The position numbers were made by a program, and so were the translations under genes. Below, one piece after another: positions 23,015 to 34,823 of a stretch of 64,000 bases of DNA; the stretch's first letter is position 1, and every line of letters starts with the position of its first letter. The DNA is taken from positions 558,001 through 622,000 of the forward strand of contig SRSI01000019.1 in NCBI GenBank assembly GCA_005656395.1. Reading direction: 5' to 3'. The notes under the pieces are model-generated. The model saw only the letters and a list, made by a program, of their open reading frames with translations, made no database searches and was not told the DNA's origin. Source of the stretch: Strongyloides papillosus (taxonomy: Eukaryota > Nematoda > Chromadorea > Rhabditida > Strongyloididae).

Positions 23015-24202
23015 TTAATACTTAATTTTTTTTCTTTTAACTTCTTGATATGTTAGATGCAATTCATGATCATCTTTACTACCATAAAACATTACTAATG
23101 CAGCACTGAATGTGGGTGGAATCGGAACATTTTTGTAACTTCCACATAAGCAAAGACCAGTAGCTCCCTTATCATGGCGATATTTTACTTCAAGTCCTCT
23201 ACCCTCAACACATGGTGAAAATTTATCTGTCTTCATTGATTTAACAGTTATAGCAACATTTGTACCTGCTTTTGAATTAATTGCAATAACACAATTTACA
23301 TGTCCTCTTAACACTAATGTTTTAATTTTTCTTGTAGCAGAAAGTCTAGTATGTCCACAATTACCAAAAGAGCCAGCAAGTGCTGTACATGTTTTTCCAG
23401 CATAACCAGGTGGGCAATTACAAGCACCACAGTCAGGACTAGGATAGCTTCCGTGTTTGCAATTTTTGACTTTTCGAACACAAAGGCCTCCACAATAAAC
23501 ATCATTAATTTTTTTAAGATCATTATGGGAATACTCCTCTCTTTGACCTACCATATTTTCATAATATGGTGACTCTAAAGTTTCATATGCTTTTTGATTG
23601 TTTTTGGTTCCATATCTAAGAGGTGGCATCATAATTGAACCGTAATCGAAGGCTGTATTAAAAATGCGAGTATTGTAACCGTTATCTCTTTGAAAGGTAG
23701 ATTTTGATTTATTATCTATTCTATCCCAGTAAATTTTTACATATTTATATCTATCATAACGAGCTGTTTCATGATTTAATCCAAATGTATGACCAAGCAT
23801 GTGCTTCATACATCCAATGTTTTCCATGCAATCTTTTGTTAAATAGACAAATGAAAGTTTATCTTTATATTTTTCACCCGAAACACTAAGCTCATTTCCG
23901 AATTCGAAGTTGATTCCATCATTTTTTAATTCGGAATCACTTTCTTTGAAATGTAAGCATGTATAATGTTCTAAATGTAACAATGCTTTTTTTATTGCTT
24001 CATCGTTAGTAATTCCTTTTCCAATAAAATAATTTACAGGATTCGAATAATTAAAGTTATGTTTTATTTCAATTGTTCTTTTATCTCTTCTTAAATAGAT
24101 GTTATCCTCGCTTTCAAACTTAGAACAAATATTAAATTATTTGTGTTTTAAACCTACAGCTATGGATAAAGATATTAGAGAGAATAAAAATGGCAAAAAC
24201 AT
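23015..24202 (-). CDS. Astacin-like EGF-CUB secreted pseudo-protease D (all three His kept)
   Basis: Exons 24202-24158 (signal peptide MFLPFLFSLISLSIA) and 24118-23015, giving 382 residues; acceptor CTAAG. The mature region follows RRDKR. The zinc motif at 121-131 reads HMLGHTFGLNH, so the three His ligands and the Gly are kept but the catalytic Glu is Met. It is the only member here that could still bind zinc normally, yet it lacks the general base needed for hydrolysis. The Met-turn reads FDYGSIMMP. EGF (NCKHGSYPSPDCGACNCPPG) and CUB follow, closer in sequence to gene A than to B and C. The tail is basic (KRKKIKY). Astacin Glu mutants are known to be inactive, so a binding role is favoured. 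Confidence 0.87.
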
Positions 24203-25799
24203 TTTTTTATTTAAACAGTCTTTGTAATAATTTTCTATTTTATATGGTTCTATGTTTTTTTTAATATTATATTTAAATAATCCAATAACTTCAATTTGAC
24301 TAGATATGCTCTAAAGTGAGTAGTGAGTAAATAAACATTTAACAAAACATTTTATATATAAGTTTCAAGACATACAAAGATTATTTTCATAGACCAAATC
24401 TAAAATATAGCATTAACATACAAATTTTGAAATCGGTGAATGTTGTAAGTTTCATCTCCTGTAAATAGTGTATATCGAGATTCTCTATAATTACAACTTT
24501 TATTTTCTATTTTTAATATCTAAATAATGATGATGATGTAATTTTAATTATGTTTGTCACATATTCGTTTTAATAGTAACAAATATTCGAATATTTAGCA
24601 AAACACAGTAGAAAAATAATTTCAAATATTTGATTGCTAAATCAGAAAGAATTATGTACTAAATATTTGAGTTACATTAAGAATCTCAAAAATAACACGT
24701 AAATTTTGTTATCGTAGAAAATAAGAAATGTAACTATAAAATTAATAATTTTAAATGATAAAAAGTCAATTGTAATGTTTCAAATAATGTTGTTGAAGTA
24801 TGCAATGATCTTTATTAATTAATTTGATGTATTATTTACAACAGAAAACTTTTAGCAAATATTCTTCAATTGATTCTAATATAAATATTTATATATTGGT
24901 GTTTTTAAAGTTTACTTCCCTGTGTATTTCAATATTCGCTACAAAATAATTTATGTTTTTATTCAAATTAAATGAATGTTAACCTGTTTTATAATTTTTA
25001 ATTAGTTTTATAAATTAATGTACATTAATCCAGTCATTAAAAACAATACTTTTATACTACTAAAAAGTACAAGAATTAAAATTAAGATCTTTTACTGTAT
25101 TTCAAGTTTTAATAATTCATTTAATGTCACTTTATCCAAAAAGTATGCTAATAAATAGTTTAAGCTTGAGCAGTAAAATGTCCTGAATAGAAAAGAACAT
25201 ATAATAAAAAATCATCGAGAAATTCAGTCATTTATTTTAATTGACCACAACTAGTGTAATCAAATTTTATAATTATGTTATATAATACTAATATTTTGTA
25301 AAATTTTAGAGAAAATTTAATTGGTACATATTAATCTTAGAAGCCAACACTATAATTACCGGAAACATATTTAAAGAGTAAAAAAGTAAGTAGAAAGTTT
25401 AGTTAATAAAGGTAATTATTCTAGTTAGCCAATTTTTACTAAATTTTATTGTAACTGGTGTTAGGTAGAAATAAAAAAGGTTGATCCGAAGTTCCTTGTG
25501 TATCCAATATTTTTAAAAATTAATTCTCTTGAAAAATGAACAAAATTATGAAAAACATAAATGAACTATAATAATTCCTTATTAATAATAAAGTTGTTAC
25601 TTACTATGTAATAATAAAAAAACTGTATTTAATAATAACTTAATACTTTTAGAAACACATTATTTCTTGTCTTACTGTAGCAAGAAAATATTTTTTTAAA
25701 TCAGTTATTTGCTAATCGATATGAAAATATTGCACATTTTTTGATGAGATATAGCTTATATAACAATGCAAATTATTTTGATTCCTAACTGTATTAATT
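24203..25799. other. Intergenic gap, nothing recognised
   Basis: About 1.6 kb of AT-rich spacer between the EGF-CUB group and the group with Thr/Lys tails. No frame or repeat could be supported. Confidence 0.4.
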
Positions 25800-27294
25800 A
25801 TTATCTCTTATGTTCTAATTTGTTTCTTTTTTCCTCTTTCGTTTTTTTTTGGTTTTTTTAACTTTTTCTGTGATTTTGGTTTTTGAAGTTTTGGCCTTTT
25901 ATTTTTTGTTGTTTTTTTCGTTGTTGTTGTAGAAGTTACATTTTGTGTTAATAGTGTTGTTGTCATGGGTGAAATTATAATTGGAGCTGTTGCCGTTGTT
26001 ATTTGTGGTGTAGTGGTTGTAATTTGTTCTGTTGCTGTAGTATTTTAATATGGTGGCAGAGTATTTGATTCATCATTGACTTCTAAATAGCTAAAAATTA
26101 ATTTACAATTGTCATCGATTGCATTATAAAGTATCACAACAAAATTACTCTCTGATTGAATTTGTATGTTATTACACATACCAAATAAAGTCAACCCTGT
26201 AGTACCCTTGTCCCATAGATATTGTATTTCATTCCCTTTGTTTGAATAACAAGGTCTTCTACTTGGTGTTCTTCTTTCGATGATATGAATTTTTACACCT
26301 GATAATTTTTTTCTAGATATTATAAAATATGAGCAGCGTTCTTTTCCTGATGATGTAATTGTTTTTATATTTGAAGTTGCGTCATATATATTGTTTCCTC
26401 TAAATTCACAAGCTTAAGGATCAATTATTAGTTTATCACAAAATTCTCCTGCACAACCACTAGAACATACACAATTACTACCTGGTCTCAAATCATAATA
26501 TCCATTATTTTCACATTTTTTACGATATTGTAATCTTAATAAAAAATTCCATTCACAATACCATTTAAAAAGAAGTTTATGATCGTTGAAACTCAATCCG
26601 ACTGCTTGCCCAAATTTTAAGCTAGGAATTAAAAATTATTTTTTTTTGAGAACAGTTTTACCTCTTATAAAAAAATTTGTTGGAAAAATATGTAGTCCGG
26701 AGTAAAAATCATATTGCTAACCAGCTGTTTTTACATCAGAAGCGTTATATTCATTAAAGCTATCTAAAAGTATCAGAATTATATTTCTTTCATTAACTTT
26801 AACATATTAATCTCTATCAGGACGATTATGTTCATACACTAAGCCAAGTATTTTAGCAATTAATATTTCCATTATCTCAACGTTATTTCCATATTTTGAT
26901 GAAACGTATATATAATTATTTTACTTTTCATTACCTAATTTTTGGTCCAAATGGAGAATATCAAACATAACTTTTTAAAAAGGTGATTGCAATGGTTCTT
27001 TCAACGTACTAATGTCTTCGCCTAAATCTAATACACGTTTTGTTCTCAATATTTATTATTGCCATTAGTACAATAGTACTGTTTAATAACGGACCTATAT
27101 AATATCGTATAGAAAGAAACTTTAAATTTAAGTCTTTTTAAAACAACTGTTTTTTCGTCTTGTCAAAATATCCAGTTCTTTGGTCGTTTCATATAACTTA
27201 GCCTAAAAAAGAAAAAAAATAGTTTATGATTAATTACGTGAATTATGGTTTTCAATGATATTGAAAATAACAATATTTTTATTAGTATTATCAT
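25800..27294 (-). pseudogene. Decayed astacin-like EGF-CUB gene, copy 1
   Basis: A degenerate relative of the genes at 28-29 and 33-35 kb. The signal-peptide exon is recognisable at 27294 (MIILIKILLFSISL). The zinc region reads ILIAKILGLVY followed by EHNRPDRD and a stop. The EGF part (ENNGYYDLRPGSNCVCSSGC) and CUB part are present, as are the Thr-rich and Lys-rich tail codons (25,800-26,030). Several stops and shifts interrupt it (for example TAA near 26046 and 26416). The dead zinc motif predates the decay, because it matches the intact paralogues. Confidence 0.85.
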
Positions 27295-28218
27295 TAGTTG
27301 CATTAAGAAAATTGTTTAACTTTCATTAGAAATAAAATTTAAATTAGGTTTAACAATTTAAAGTATTAATTAAAAATATCAGTTTAATTACAAAATTATA
27401 CAGTCGTGTAAATACGATAAATCGATTACTAAATTTATTGTTATTTTAAACATATTTTATATTCTAGTTTTTTATAAATATTTCAGAATTGCATTGAAGT
27501 AATTCAATAAATGAAAGTAGCTGTTTTACCTAGAACTTTGATACTTCTATATTTTTGTAGATTTAAAATAATGTTGACATTTAAAGTACAATAAATGTAT
27601 ACAACATAAACAAAATTGTTTAATAATCATAAAATAATTATTTTTCAATAGTTGTAATAAAAAATCAAGATATTAAATTATTTTTGATTCATAAATAATT
27701 CACCTAAACATGTATATTATCTTTATTTCGTTAAAGTAATTATTGGCTTAATTAATATTTAAACATTACCACCATGCAAAATAGATAATGTTATTTTGTA
27801 AAGTTAATTATACTTCCAAAAAAAATCGTGTGATAATAAAAAATACAGCAAAGTACATTAATTCATAGGTACTTGTCAAATTTATATTTAAAAATATGAA
27901 TAAATTCTGTAATGCTTTAGTTCAGATATTTTATGATATTGTGCTATATTTATCATTTGAGATAAAAACTGAAGATAGTGAAAGTTAAAAAATAGTGCAA
28001 ACTCTTATTTTAGAAGTTTTGTTTTAGTAGAAATATATTTCATTACTATTAAATATCTATAAATTGTCTTTATTTGATTTTCTTTAAATCAAAAAGCACC
28101 TTATCCTTTAATCAAAAACTCGTAATTGATATAAAAATGCAGCGCATTTTTTAATAAAATATATGAGAATAGAATATATTCCACCTTTACGTGGGTATAA
28201 TTTACCACTATTCTTGGT
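27295..28218. other. Spacer carrying a duplicated upstream block
   Basis: The first 200 bases or so (27300-27470) match the DNA upstream of the other three genes of this subgroup (29655, 32177, 34824), with anchors TTTCATTAGAAATAA and TAACAATTTA. This shared block is a candidate promoter region. The rest holds nothing recognised. Confidence 0.45.
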
Positions 28219-29654
28219 CTACTTTGTTTTCTTTTGTTTTTTTTGGTTTTTCTTTGATTTTTTTGGTGGTTTTTTGGAGGATTGTTTAGAAGGTTTTTTA
28301 TGTGGTTTTGGTTTTTTTGTTTTCTTTGGTCGTTTTCTTCTTTTTGTTGTTGTTCTTGAAGTTGTTGTTGTAGGAGTAGTAGTCGTATGTGGTGGTACAG
28401 TTGTTGATCTGTAATTATAAATTGAATAGGTAAATTCTAATTTGCTATTTTCATCAACTCCGTTATAAATAATTACAGCAAAGTTATCATCTGATATAAT
28501 ATCTATATTTCGATATACACCACATAGAGTTAACCCTGTTGTACCTTTATCCCATTGATATTTAATTTCATGTCCTTTGTCTGGGTAACAAGTAGTAGTA
28601 TTTGGTGTTTTACTTACAATGATATGTATTCTTACTGCAATTCGAAATCCACGAGCTCTAATATGATATGAACAGCGTCCTTTCCTTCCTAATTTAATTG
28701 TTTTATTTTTATGATCAGCATATAAACTATTATGACCACTACTATCACAAGCTCTATAGTTTACAATAGGATCATCGCAATACGCCCCTTCAAAACCGGT
28801 GGGACATATGCAATTACCGTGTTTTTTTGATTCCAAATATCCAAAATTTTGACATCGTCTCCAGTGCCAATTATGTGAATGTCTGTGTCCATGTTTATGT
28901 TCATGAGATTCACAATAACGTTTAAAAAGGGTTTTATAGTCGTTAAAACTCAATCCGTATGCTTGTCCAAATCCTAAACCGTGTATTTTAAAAACACCAT
29001 TTCTTTCAAGAACGGCTTTACCATTTTTACTAAAGTTTTTGGAGAAAATATGTAGTCCAGAGTAAAAATCATACAACAAGCCATATGTTTCAACCTCAGA
29101 ATTTTTATATCTGTCAAAATCGTGATTGTGTAAAGGGATTATATTTTCACGGTTTACAATAACATAATAATCTCTATCAGGACGATTATGTTCGAATACT
29201 AAACCAAGCATGGTGCCAATAAGTATTTCAATTACTCCGACATTGTGTTCACATTTATGTGAAAGTAATACATAGTTCTCATAGTTTTTATCATCTACTT
29301 TTGGTCCAAAGGGAGAATGACATATATAGCTCCTTTTAAAGTTGAATCCCCTTGTTCCCTTGATATACCAAAATTCTTGCCGAAATTTAATGCATGTTTT
29401 TTCTTCAATTCTCTTTATTGCCAAATATATACTTGTATAATTTAAAAACGGGCCAATATAATATTTTACTGGAGTTTCAAATTTAAATTTTGTCTGAATA
29501 ACTGCTCTTTTTTGTCTTGTAAAAGCATCTAGTTCTCTTTCATTTACATATGGTTCGCCCTAAAAAATATAATTTCAGAAGCCTATCGTTTGCTTACATA
29601 GATTACGACTACTAGTGATATTATAGAAAAGAATATTTTTGCTGATAAAATCAT
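28219..29654 (-). CDS. Astacin-like EGF-CUB pseudo-protease E with Thr and Lys/Pro-rich tail
   Basis: Exons 29654-29598 (signal peptide MILSAKIFFSIISLVVVIY) and 29559-28219, giving 465 residues. The site where HExxHxxGxxH should be (131-141) reads ILIGTMLGLVF: all three His and the Glu are lost, although the following EHNRPDRDYYV stretch is well kept, so the fold probably survives. A His-rich stretch (HEHKHGHRHSHNWHW, about 240-254) precedes the EGF (FGYLESKKHGNCICPTGF) and could bind metal. CUB follows, then a Thr-rich segment (TTVPPHTTTTPTTTT) likely to be O-glycosylated and a tail of about 45 residues that is almost all Lys, Pro and Ser. Predicted secreted, non-proteolytic, strongly basic at the C-terminus. 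Confidence 0.87.
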
Positions 29655-30720
29655 TATTTAGAGTAAATAAGCTGTTTGATTTTCATTAGAAATAATTTTT
29701 ACAGAAAAAGTAATCTAGCTTTAACAATTTATAGTAGTAATCAAAAAATTCTTATTGATTAAAAAATAAACAAATGTGCAAATATGGTAAATCCAACTAT
29801 AAATCCTAGTGTTCCATTAAAACACTTTTTATACTAAAAATGTTTGGCAAATATTGGAAGTTAAATTGAAATAATTTCCTTGTACGTAGTTGTTATAATA
29901 TAGAATTTTTTTTATATGTTTTGATCATTAAAATTTACTTACAATGTTTAACTAGCAAATAGAAATTTTTTTGCTCAATAATTCAATATTGCAATATTTT
30001 GCACTTTATATTTCAACCTCAAAGAGTTATCTCTTAAAGAGACTTTTGAGGTTAAGTTTTAGAGAAACATTTTTATTATGGCTATTATTTTTATTCGATT
30101 GTTTTTTAAGCAGTTTTTTTTATTTTGTTAATACATACTATTATGTGGTTACCACTTTCGTAATTCTATATAGTCAAGCTTTTACTACATTAGAAGCTTG
30201 TTATTATATTTAAGAGAAGTTATTACCAATTACATAGCTTTATAATTAATGAAAGTGCTATATTTATACACCTATGATAAACTAAAATTAAATGCACATT
30301 TTTTATTTTAAAATCTATAATAGATTAAATATTTTACAATAAAAATATAAAAACAAAGTTTCAATCACCATGACATTCATAGTACATTCAATAGATAGTT
30401 AAAAAAGTATAGTTATAAAACTTTCTAATACTTTACTAGCCATTCTGATAAAGATTAGAGGAAATCACTTTATGCCAAAAAATTACAAAAAAATAAATAA
30501 AACACTTTTTATAATTATACAGTTTAAAAACAAAAGGCTTAATCAAAATGCATTGGGATCTGAAGCTTTTTTCATTGTTATCTGCTTTATTAACAGATAT
30601 TAAGGAAAAGTGAACAATGTAATATTTTATAAATCAATAAATAAGATTTTATGAAAAAATTATGATAAAGATTTTAATAAAAAAGAGTGTTTCTGATAAT
30701 AGAAATTACTTTAATTTTTA
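29655..30720. repeat. Upstream spacer duplicated at 32177-33243
   Basis: Long stretches match the DNA upstream of the next unit: AAATGTGCAAATATGGTAAAT (29770s versus 32300s), ATTGCAATATTTTGCACTTTATAT (about 29990 versus 32510), then AACCTCA...AGAG...GAGAAACATT. The block shows that gene and upstream DNA were duplicated together. A partly palindromic stretch at about 30015-30053 (AACCTCAAAG ... CTTTTGAGGTT) is kept only loosely in the other copy. The open stretch at 29971-30213 is not supported as a gene. Confidence 0.6.
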
Positions 30721-32176
30721 GTGTTTTTTATCTTACACTTTTTCTTTCTTGGCTTTTTTGCACATTGTGGTTTTGGCTTGTGTGGTCTTGGCTTTTTCTT
30801 TTTCGTTGTTTTTTTCTTTGTTGTTGTTCGTTGTATCGGTGGTGATGTTATAATTGGTGGTATTACTACTGGTGGTGTTACTATTGTTGGTGTCGTTGCT
30901 GCAATTGATCTTGTAGAAGCAGTACTTTGATGTGGCTCTGTAGTTGTTACAAAATCGTATTGTGAATGACTGAATTCTAATTTACTATCTTCTATGATTC
31001 CATTAAAAAATCACTACCATAAAATTATTTTCTGATTTAATAATTATATTAGCATAACCGCCTCATAAAGTCAACCCTGTAGTACCCTTGTCCTATAAAT
31101 ATTTTATTTCATGTCCTTTGTTTGGATAACAAGCTCTACTACTTGGTGTTATACTTTCGATGATATGAATTTTCACTCCTGATAATTTTTTTCTAGATAT
31201 TTTAAAATATGAACAACATCCTATTCATGATAATGCACTTGTTTTTTCATTTGAAGTTGCGTCATATATATCGTTCCCTCTCCATTCACAAGCTTAAGAA
31301 TCAATAATTGACTTATCACAGAATTCTCTTGCATAACCACTAGGACATACGCAAATTACAACCTGGTCTCAAATCATAATATCCATCATTTTTACATTCT
31401 TTACGATATTGTAATCCTAATGAAGAATTCCATTCACAATACCGTTTAAAAAGAAGTTTATGATCGTTGAAACTCAATCCAACTGCTTGCCCAAATTCTA
31501 AGCTAGGAATTAAAAATTATTTTTTCTTTTGAAAACGGTTTTATCTCTTATAAAAAAATTTGTTGTAAAAATATGTAATCCGGAGTAAAAATCATATTGT
31601 AAAGCGTATGTTTCAGCATTAAGAATAGTTATACTTTTCAAAATCCTTTTTATGTGTAGGATCTATGTTATAATCATTGATTTTAACATATTGATCTCTA
31701 TCATGACGATTATGTTCAAATACTAAACAAAGCATGGTTCCAATCTATATTTCAATTACTCCCACATTATGTTAACATTTATGTGAAAGTAACACATAGT
31801 TCTTATGGTTTTTATTACCTACTGTTGATCCAAAAGAGGAATGACATCTAGACCTCTTTTGAAGTTGAATCCACTTGTTCCTTTGATATACCACCAATGT
31901 TGTTTAAATCTAATGCAAGTATAATTTTGAATTTTTTGTATTGCTAGTAGTATACTAGTGTGATTTACAAGTGGATCCATATAAAACATAATAGGAAGAT
32001 CAAATTAAAATTTTTTTTATACAAGTCCTTTTTTTCTTTTTGCTAAAATATTTGATTCTCCTCCATTTTCATATAACTTGCCCTAAAAAGTATAATTAAA
32101 GAAGTTTATCTATTACTTACATGAGTTAAGACTACTAATGATTTTAAAAAAATAATATTTTCACTGATAATGCCAT
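30721..32176 (-). pseudogene. Decayed astacin-like EGF-CUB gene, copy 2
   Basis: Closest in sequence to the gene at 33.2-34.8 kb but broken. The signal exon starts at 32176 (MALSVKILFF) and runs into a stop. The zinc region reads EI-stop-IGTMLCLVF followed by EHNRHDRDQYV. The EGF and CUB parts carry shifts (for example near 31010 and 31350). The 3' part still encodes a Thr-rich and Lys/Pro-rich tail. It lies between two intact members, so the tandem block contains both working and dead units. Confidence 0.85.
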
Positions 32177-33243
32177 TATTAAGGGTAAATAAACTGTATT
32201 ATTTTCATTAGAAATAATTTTTATGAAAAAATTTAACCTATTTATAATAATTTATTGTAGTAATCAAATATTTTTTATTGATTAAAAGATAAATAAATGT
32301 GCAAATATGGTAAATACAATAATAAACCTTGATGTTGCAATAAAAAACTTTTTATACTAAAATTTTTAACAAATGTTAAAAGTTGAGTTGAAGCAACTTA
32401 ATTGCATAAAGTTATCATTATATAATATTTTTTATATGTTTCGATTATTAAATGTACTTTTAATGGTTATTCAGTAAATATGAATTTTTTTGCTATATAA
32501 TTTGACATTGCAATATTTTGCACTTTATATTCTAACCTCATAGAATTGTCTCTAGAAGAGGAATCTTGAGAGTTATGTTTTCGAGAAACATTATTATTAT
32601 TGTTTTTGTGTTTATTCCATTTTTTTATTTCTTTGTTTATTAATGTAGCCATTTTTATTTTAGCAATACTATTATGTCGTTATTGTTTTGTGATTTTATA
32701 TAAATAAGTTTCCATTCAAAAATTATCCTTATCTAATAAAAGTTATCAATGAACACACAGTCTTAGTATTAAACCAGATGTTCTATTAAGACATCTGTGA
32801 TAAACTAAAATTATATACACTTTTTTATCATAAAACCTAAAGTAAATCTACTATCTTATAACAGGAATGTAAAAACAAAATTTTTATTACCTTAATTATC
32901 GCAGTACACTTAATAAATAATAAAAAAAGTATATTCATTAAAACAGCTAGATGCATTACTAGGCGTGCTGATTAAAATTGGAGAAAAAACTCTATGCTAA
33001 ATGAAAATTAATTATACAACATTTAAATATAAATAAATAAACATTTTTATGATTATACAGTTTGACAAAAAAAATGCTTAAACAAAATATATTGTAATCT
33101 GAAGCTTTATCCTTTGTTATCTGATCTATAAACAGATATTTAAATAATTTGGAAATTACAATGTTTTACAAATCAATAAATTTAAATTTTTTACGAAATT
33201 ATGATAAAGGTTTTTTTTTAAAAAATATATTTGATAATAAAAA
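32177..33243. repeat. Upstream spacer duplicated at 29655-30720
   Basis: Partner of the 29655-30720 block (same anchors). The 61-codon minus-strand open stretch at 32467-32652 is broken in the partner copy, so it is unlikely to be a gene. Confidence 0.6.
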
Positions 33244-34823
33244 TTAGTCTATTTTTATTACTATTTTATGTTTCCACTTTTTCTTTTTTGGTTTTTTTGT
33301 ACAATTTGGCTTTGGTTTTGGCTTGCAGGGTTTTTTCTTGCATGGTTTTGGCTTTGGTTTTGGTTTCTTCTTTTTCGTTGTTTTTCTCTTGGTTGTAGTT
33401 GAAGTCGATTGTGTGGTTGTTGAAGTTGTTGTTGTCGATTGTGTAGTTGTTGAAGTTGTTGTTGTCGATTGTGTAGTTGTTGGTGATGGTGTTGATGGTA
33501 TAAATGATGGTAGTGAAGGTGTTGATGGTAGTGGTGTTGTTGTTACAATTGATCTTGTAGTTGTGGCTCTTGAAGGTGACACCGTAGTTGTTATGAAATC
33601 GTGTTGTGAATAATTGAAAACTAGTAAACTATCGTCTCTGATTCCATTATAAACAACAACAGTGAAATTATTTTCTGATACAATAGATATTTTAGAATAA
33701 CCACCACATAAAGTTAATCCTGTAGTTCCTTTATCCCATTGGTATTTGATTTCATGTCCCTTATTTGGATAGCATATAGTACTAGATGGTGTTCTACTTT
33801 CGACGATTACAATTCTTATTCCTGTTAAATTTTTAGATTTAATAAAATATGAACAACGTCCTTTTCCTGACAACTTTTTTGTTTTTACGTCATAAGTAGC
33901 ATTCAATATATTGTTACCTTTACAATCACATGCTACAGGATCCATTATGGGTTTTTCACAATGATCTCCATCAAAACCATTAGGACATATGCATTTATTC
34001 TTTCCCCATCTTCTTAAATCATGATATCCTTGATTTTCACATTGTTTACGAGATGATAAGTCTAATGAAGAATTCCATAAACAATATCGATTGAAAAGAA
34101 GTTTATGATCATTGAAACTAAGTCCGACTGCTTGTCCAAATTCTAAACCAGGAATTGAAAAATTGTTTTTCCTTTCAAGAACAGCTCTACTCCCTGTAGA
34201 AAAATTTGTTGGAAAAATATGTAATCCGGAGTAAAAATCATATTGTAAGCCGTATGTTTCAACAGTAGAATAGTTATACTTTTCAAAATCTTTTTTGTGC
34301 GCACGATATATGTTATTACCATTAATTTTAACATAATAATCTCTATCAGGACGATTATGTTCGAATACTAAACCAAGCATGGTGCCAATCAGTATTTCAA
34401 TTACTCCCACATTGTGTTCACATTTATGTGAAAGTAACACATAGTTCTCATGCTTATTATAACCTACTTTTGGGCCAAAAGGAGAATGGCATACATAGCT
34501 TCTTTTGAAGTTGAATCCACTTGTTCCTTTGATATACCAAAATTCTTGCTGAAATTTAATGCATGTTTTTTCTTCAATTCTCTTTATTGCCGAATATATA
34601 CTTGTATAATTTAAAAACGGACCAATATAATATTTTACTGGAAGATCAAATTTAAATTTTGTTTGTACAACTGCTTTCTTTCGTCTTGTCAAAATATTTG
34701 ATTCTCCTCCATTTTCATATAGCTTGGCCTGAAAAATAGAATTAAAGAAGTATATCTAATACTTACTTGAGTTAAGACTCCTAGTGATATTAAAAAAAAG
34801 AATATTTTTATTGATAATATCAT
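33244..34823 (-). CDS. Astacin-like EGF-CUB pseudo-protease F with mucin-like repeats and Lys/Pro tail
   Basis: Exons 34823-34767 (signal peptide MILSIKIFFFLISLGVLTQ) and 34728-33244, giving 513 residues. The mature region follows LTRRKK. The zinc-site equivalent (131-141) is ILIGTMLGLVF, with no His and no Glu; EHNRPDRDYYV after it is kept. EGF (NQGYHDLRRWGKNKCICPNG) and CUB domains follow. After about residue 400 comes a Ser/Thr/Pro-rich segment with perfect TTTTSTTTQS units, probably heavily O-glycosylated, then a Lys/Pro tail with spaced Cys (KPKPKPCKKKPCKPKPKPNC). This is the longest member of the array. A surface- or mucus-binding role is plausible but unproven. Confidence 0.88.
33402..33481 (-). 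repeat. 30-bp minisatellite encoding Thr/Ser repeats
   Basis: Two full and one partial copy of a 30-base unit (plus-strand GATTGTGTAGTTGTTGAAGT then TGTTGTTGTC), coding TTTTSTTTQS on the minus strand inside pseudo-protease F. The unit is a multiple of three, so copy-number change would keep frame and alter the length of the glycosylated stalk. Confidence 0.85.

Noticed and set aside
28163..28414. Plus-strand frames rich in Phe, Gly and Val at 28163-28414, 30721-30930 and 33323-33613
   Set aside because: Antisense to the Lys/Pro and Thr-rich tails; low-complexity shadows.
30015..30053. Near-palindrome AACCTC...GAGGTT as a possible small RNA gene
   Set aside because: The pairing is only loosely kept in the paralogous block at about 32530, so there is no sign of a selected stem.
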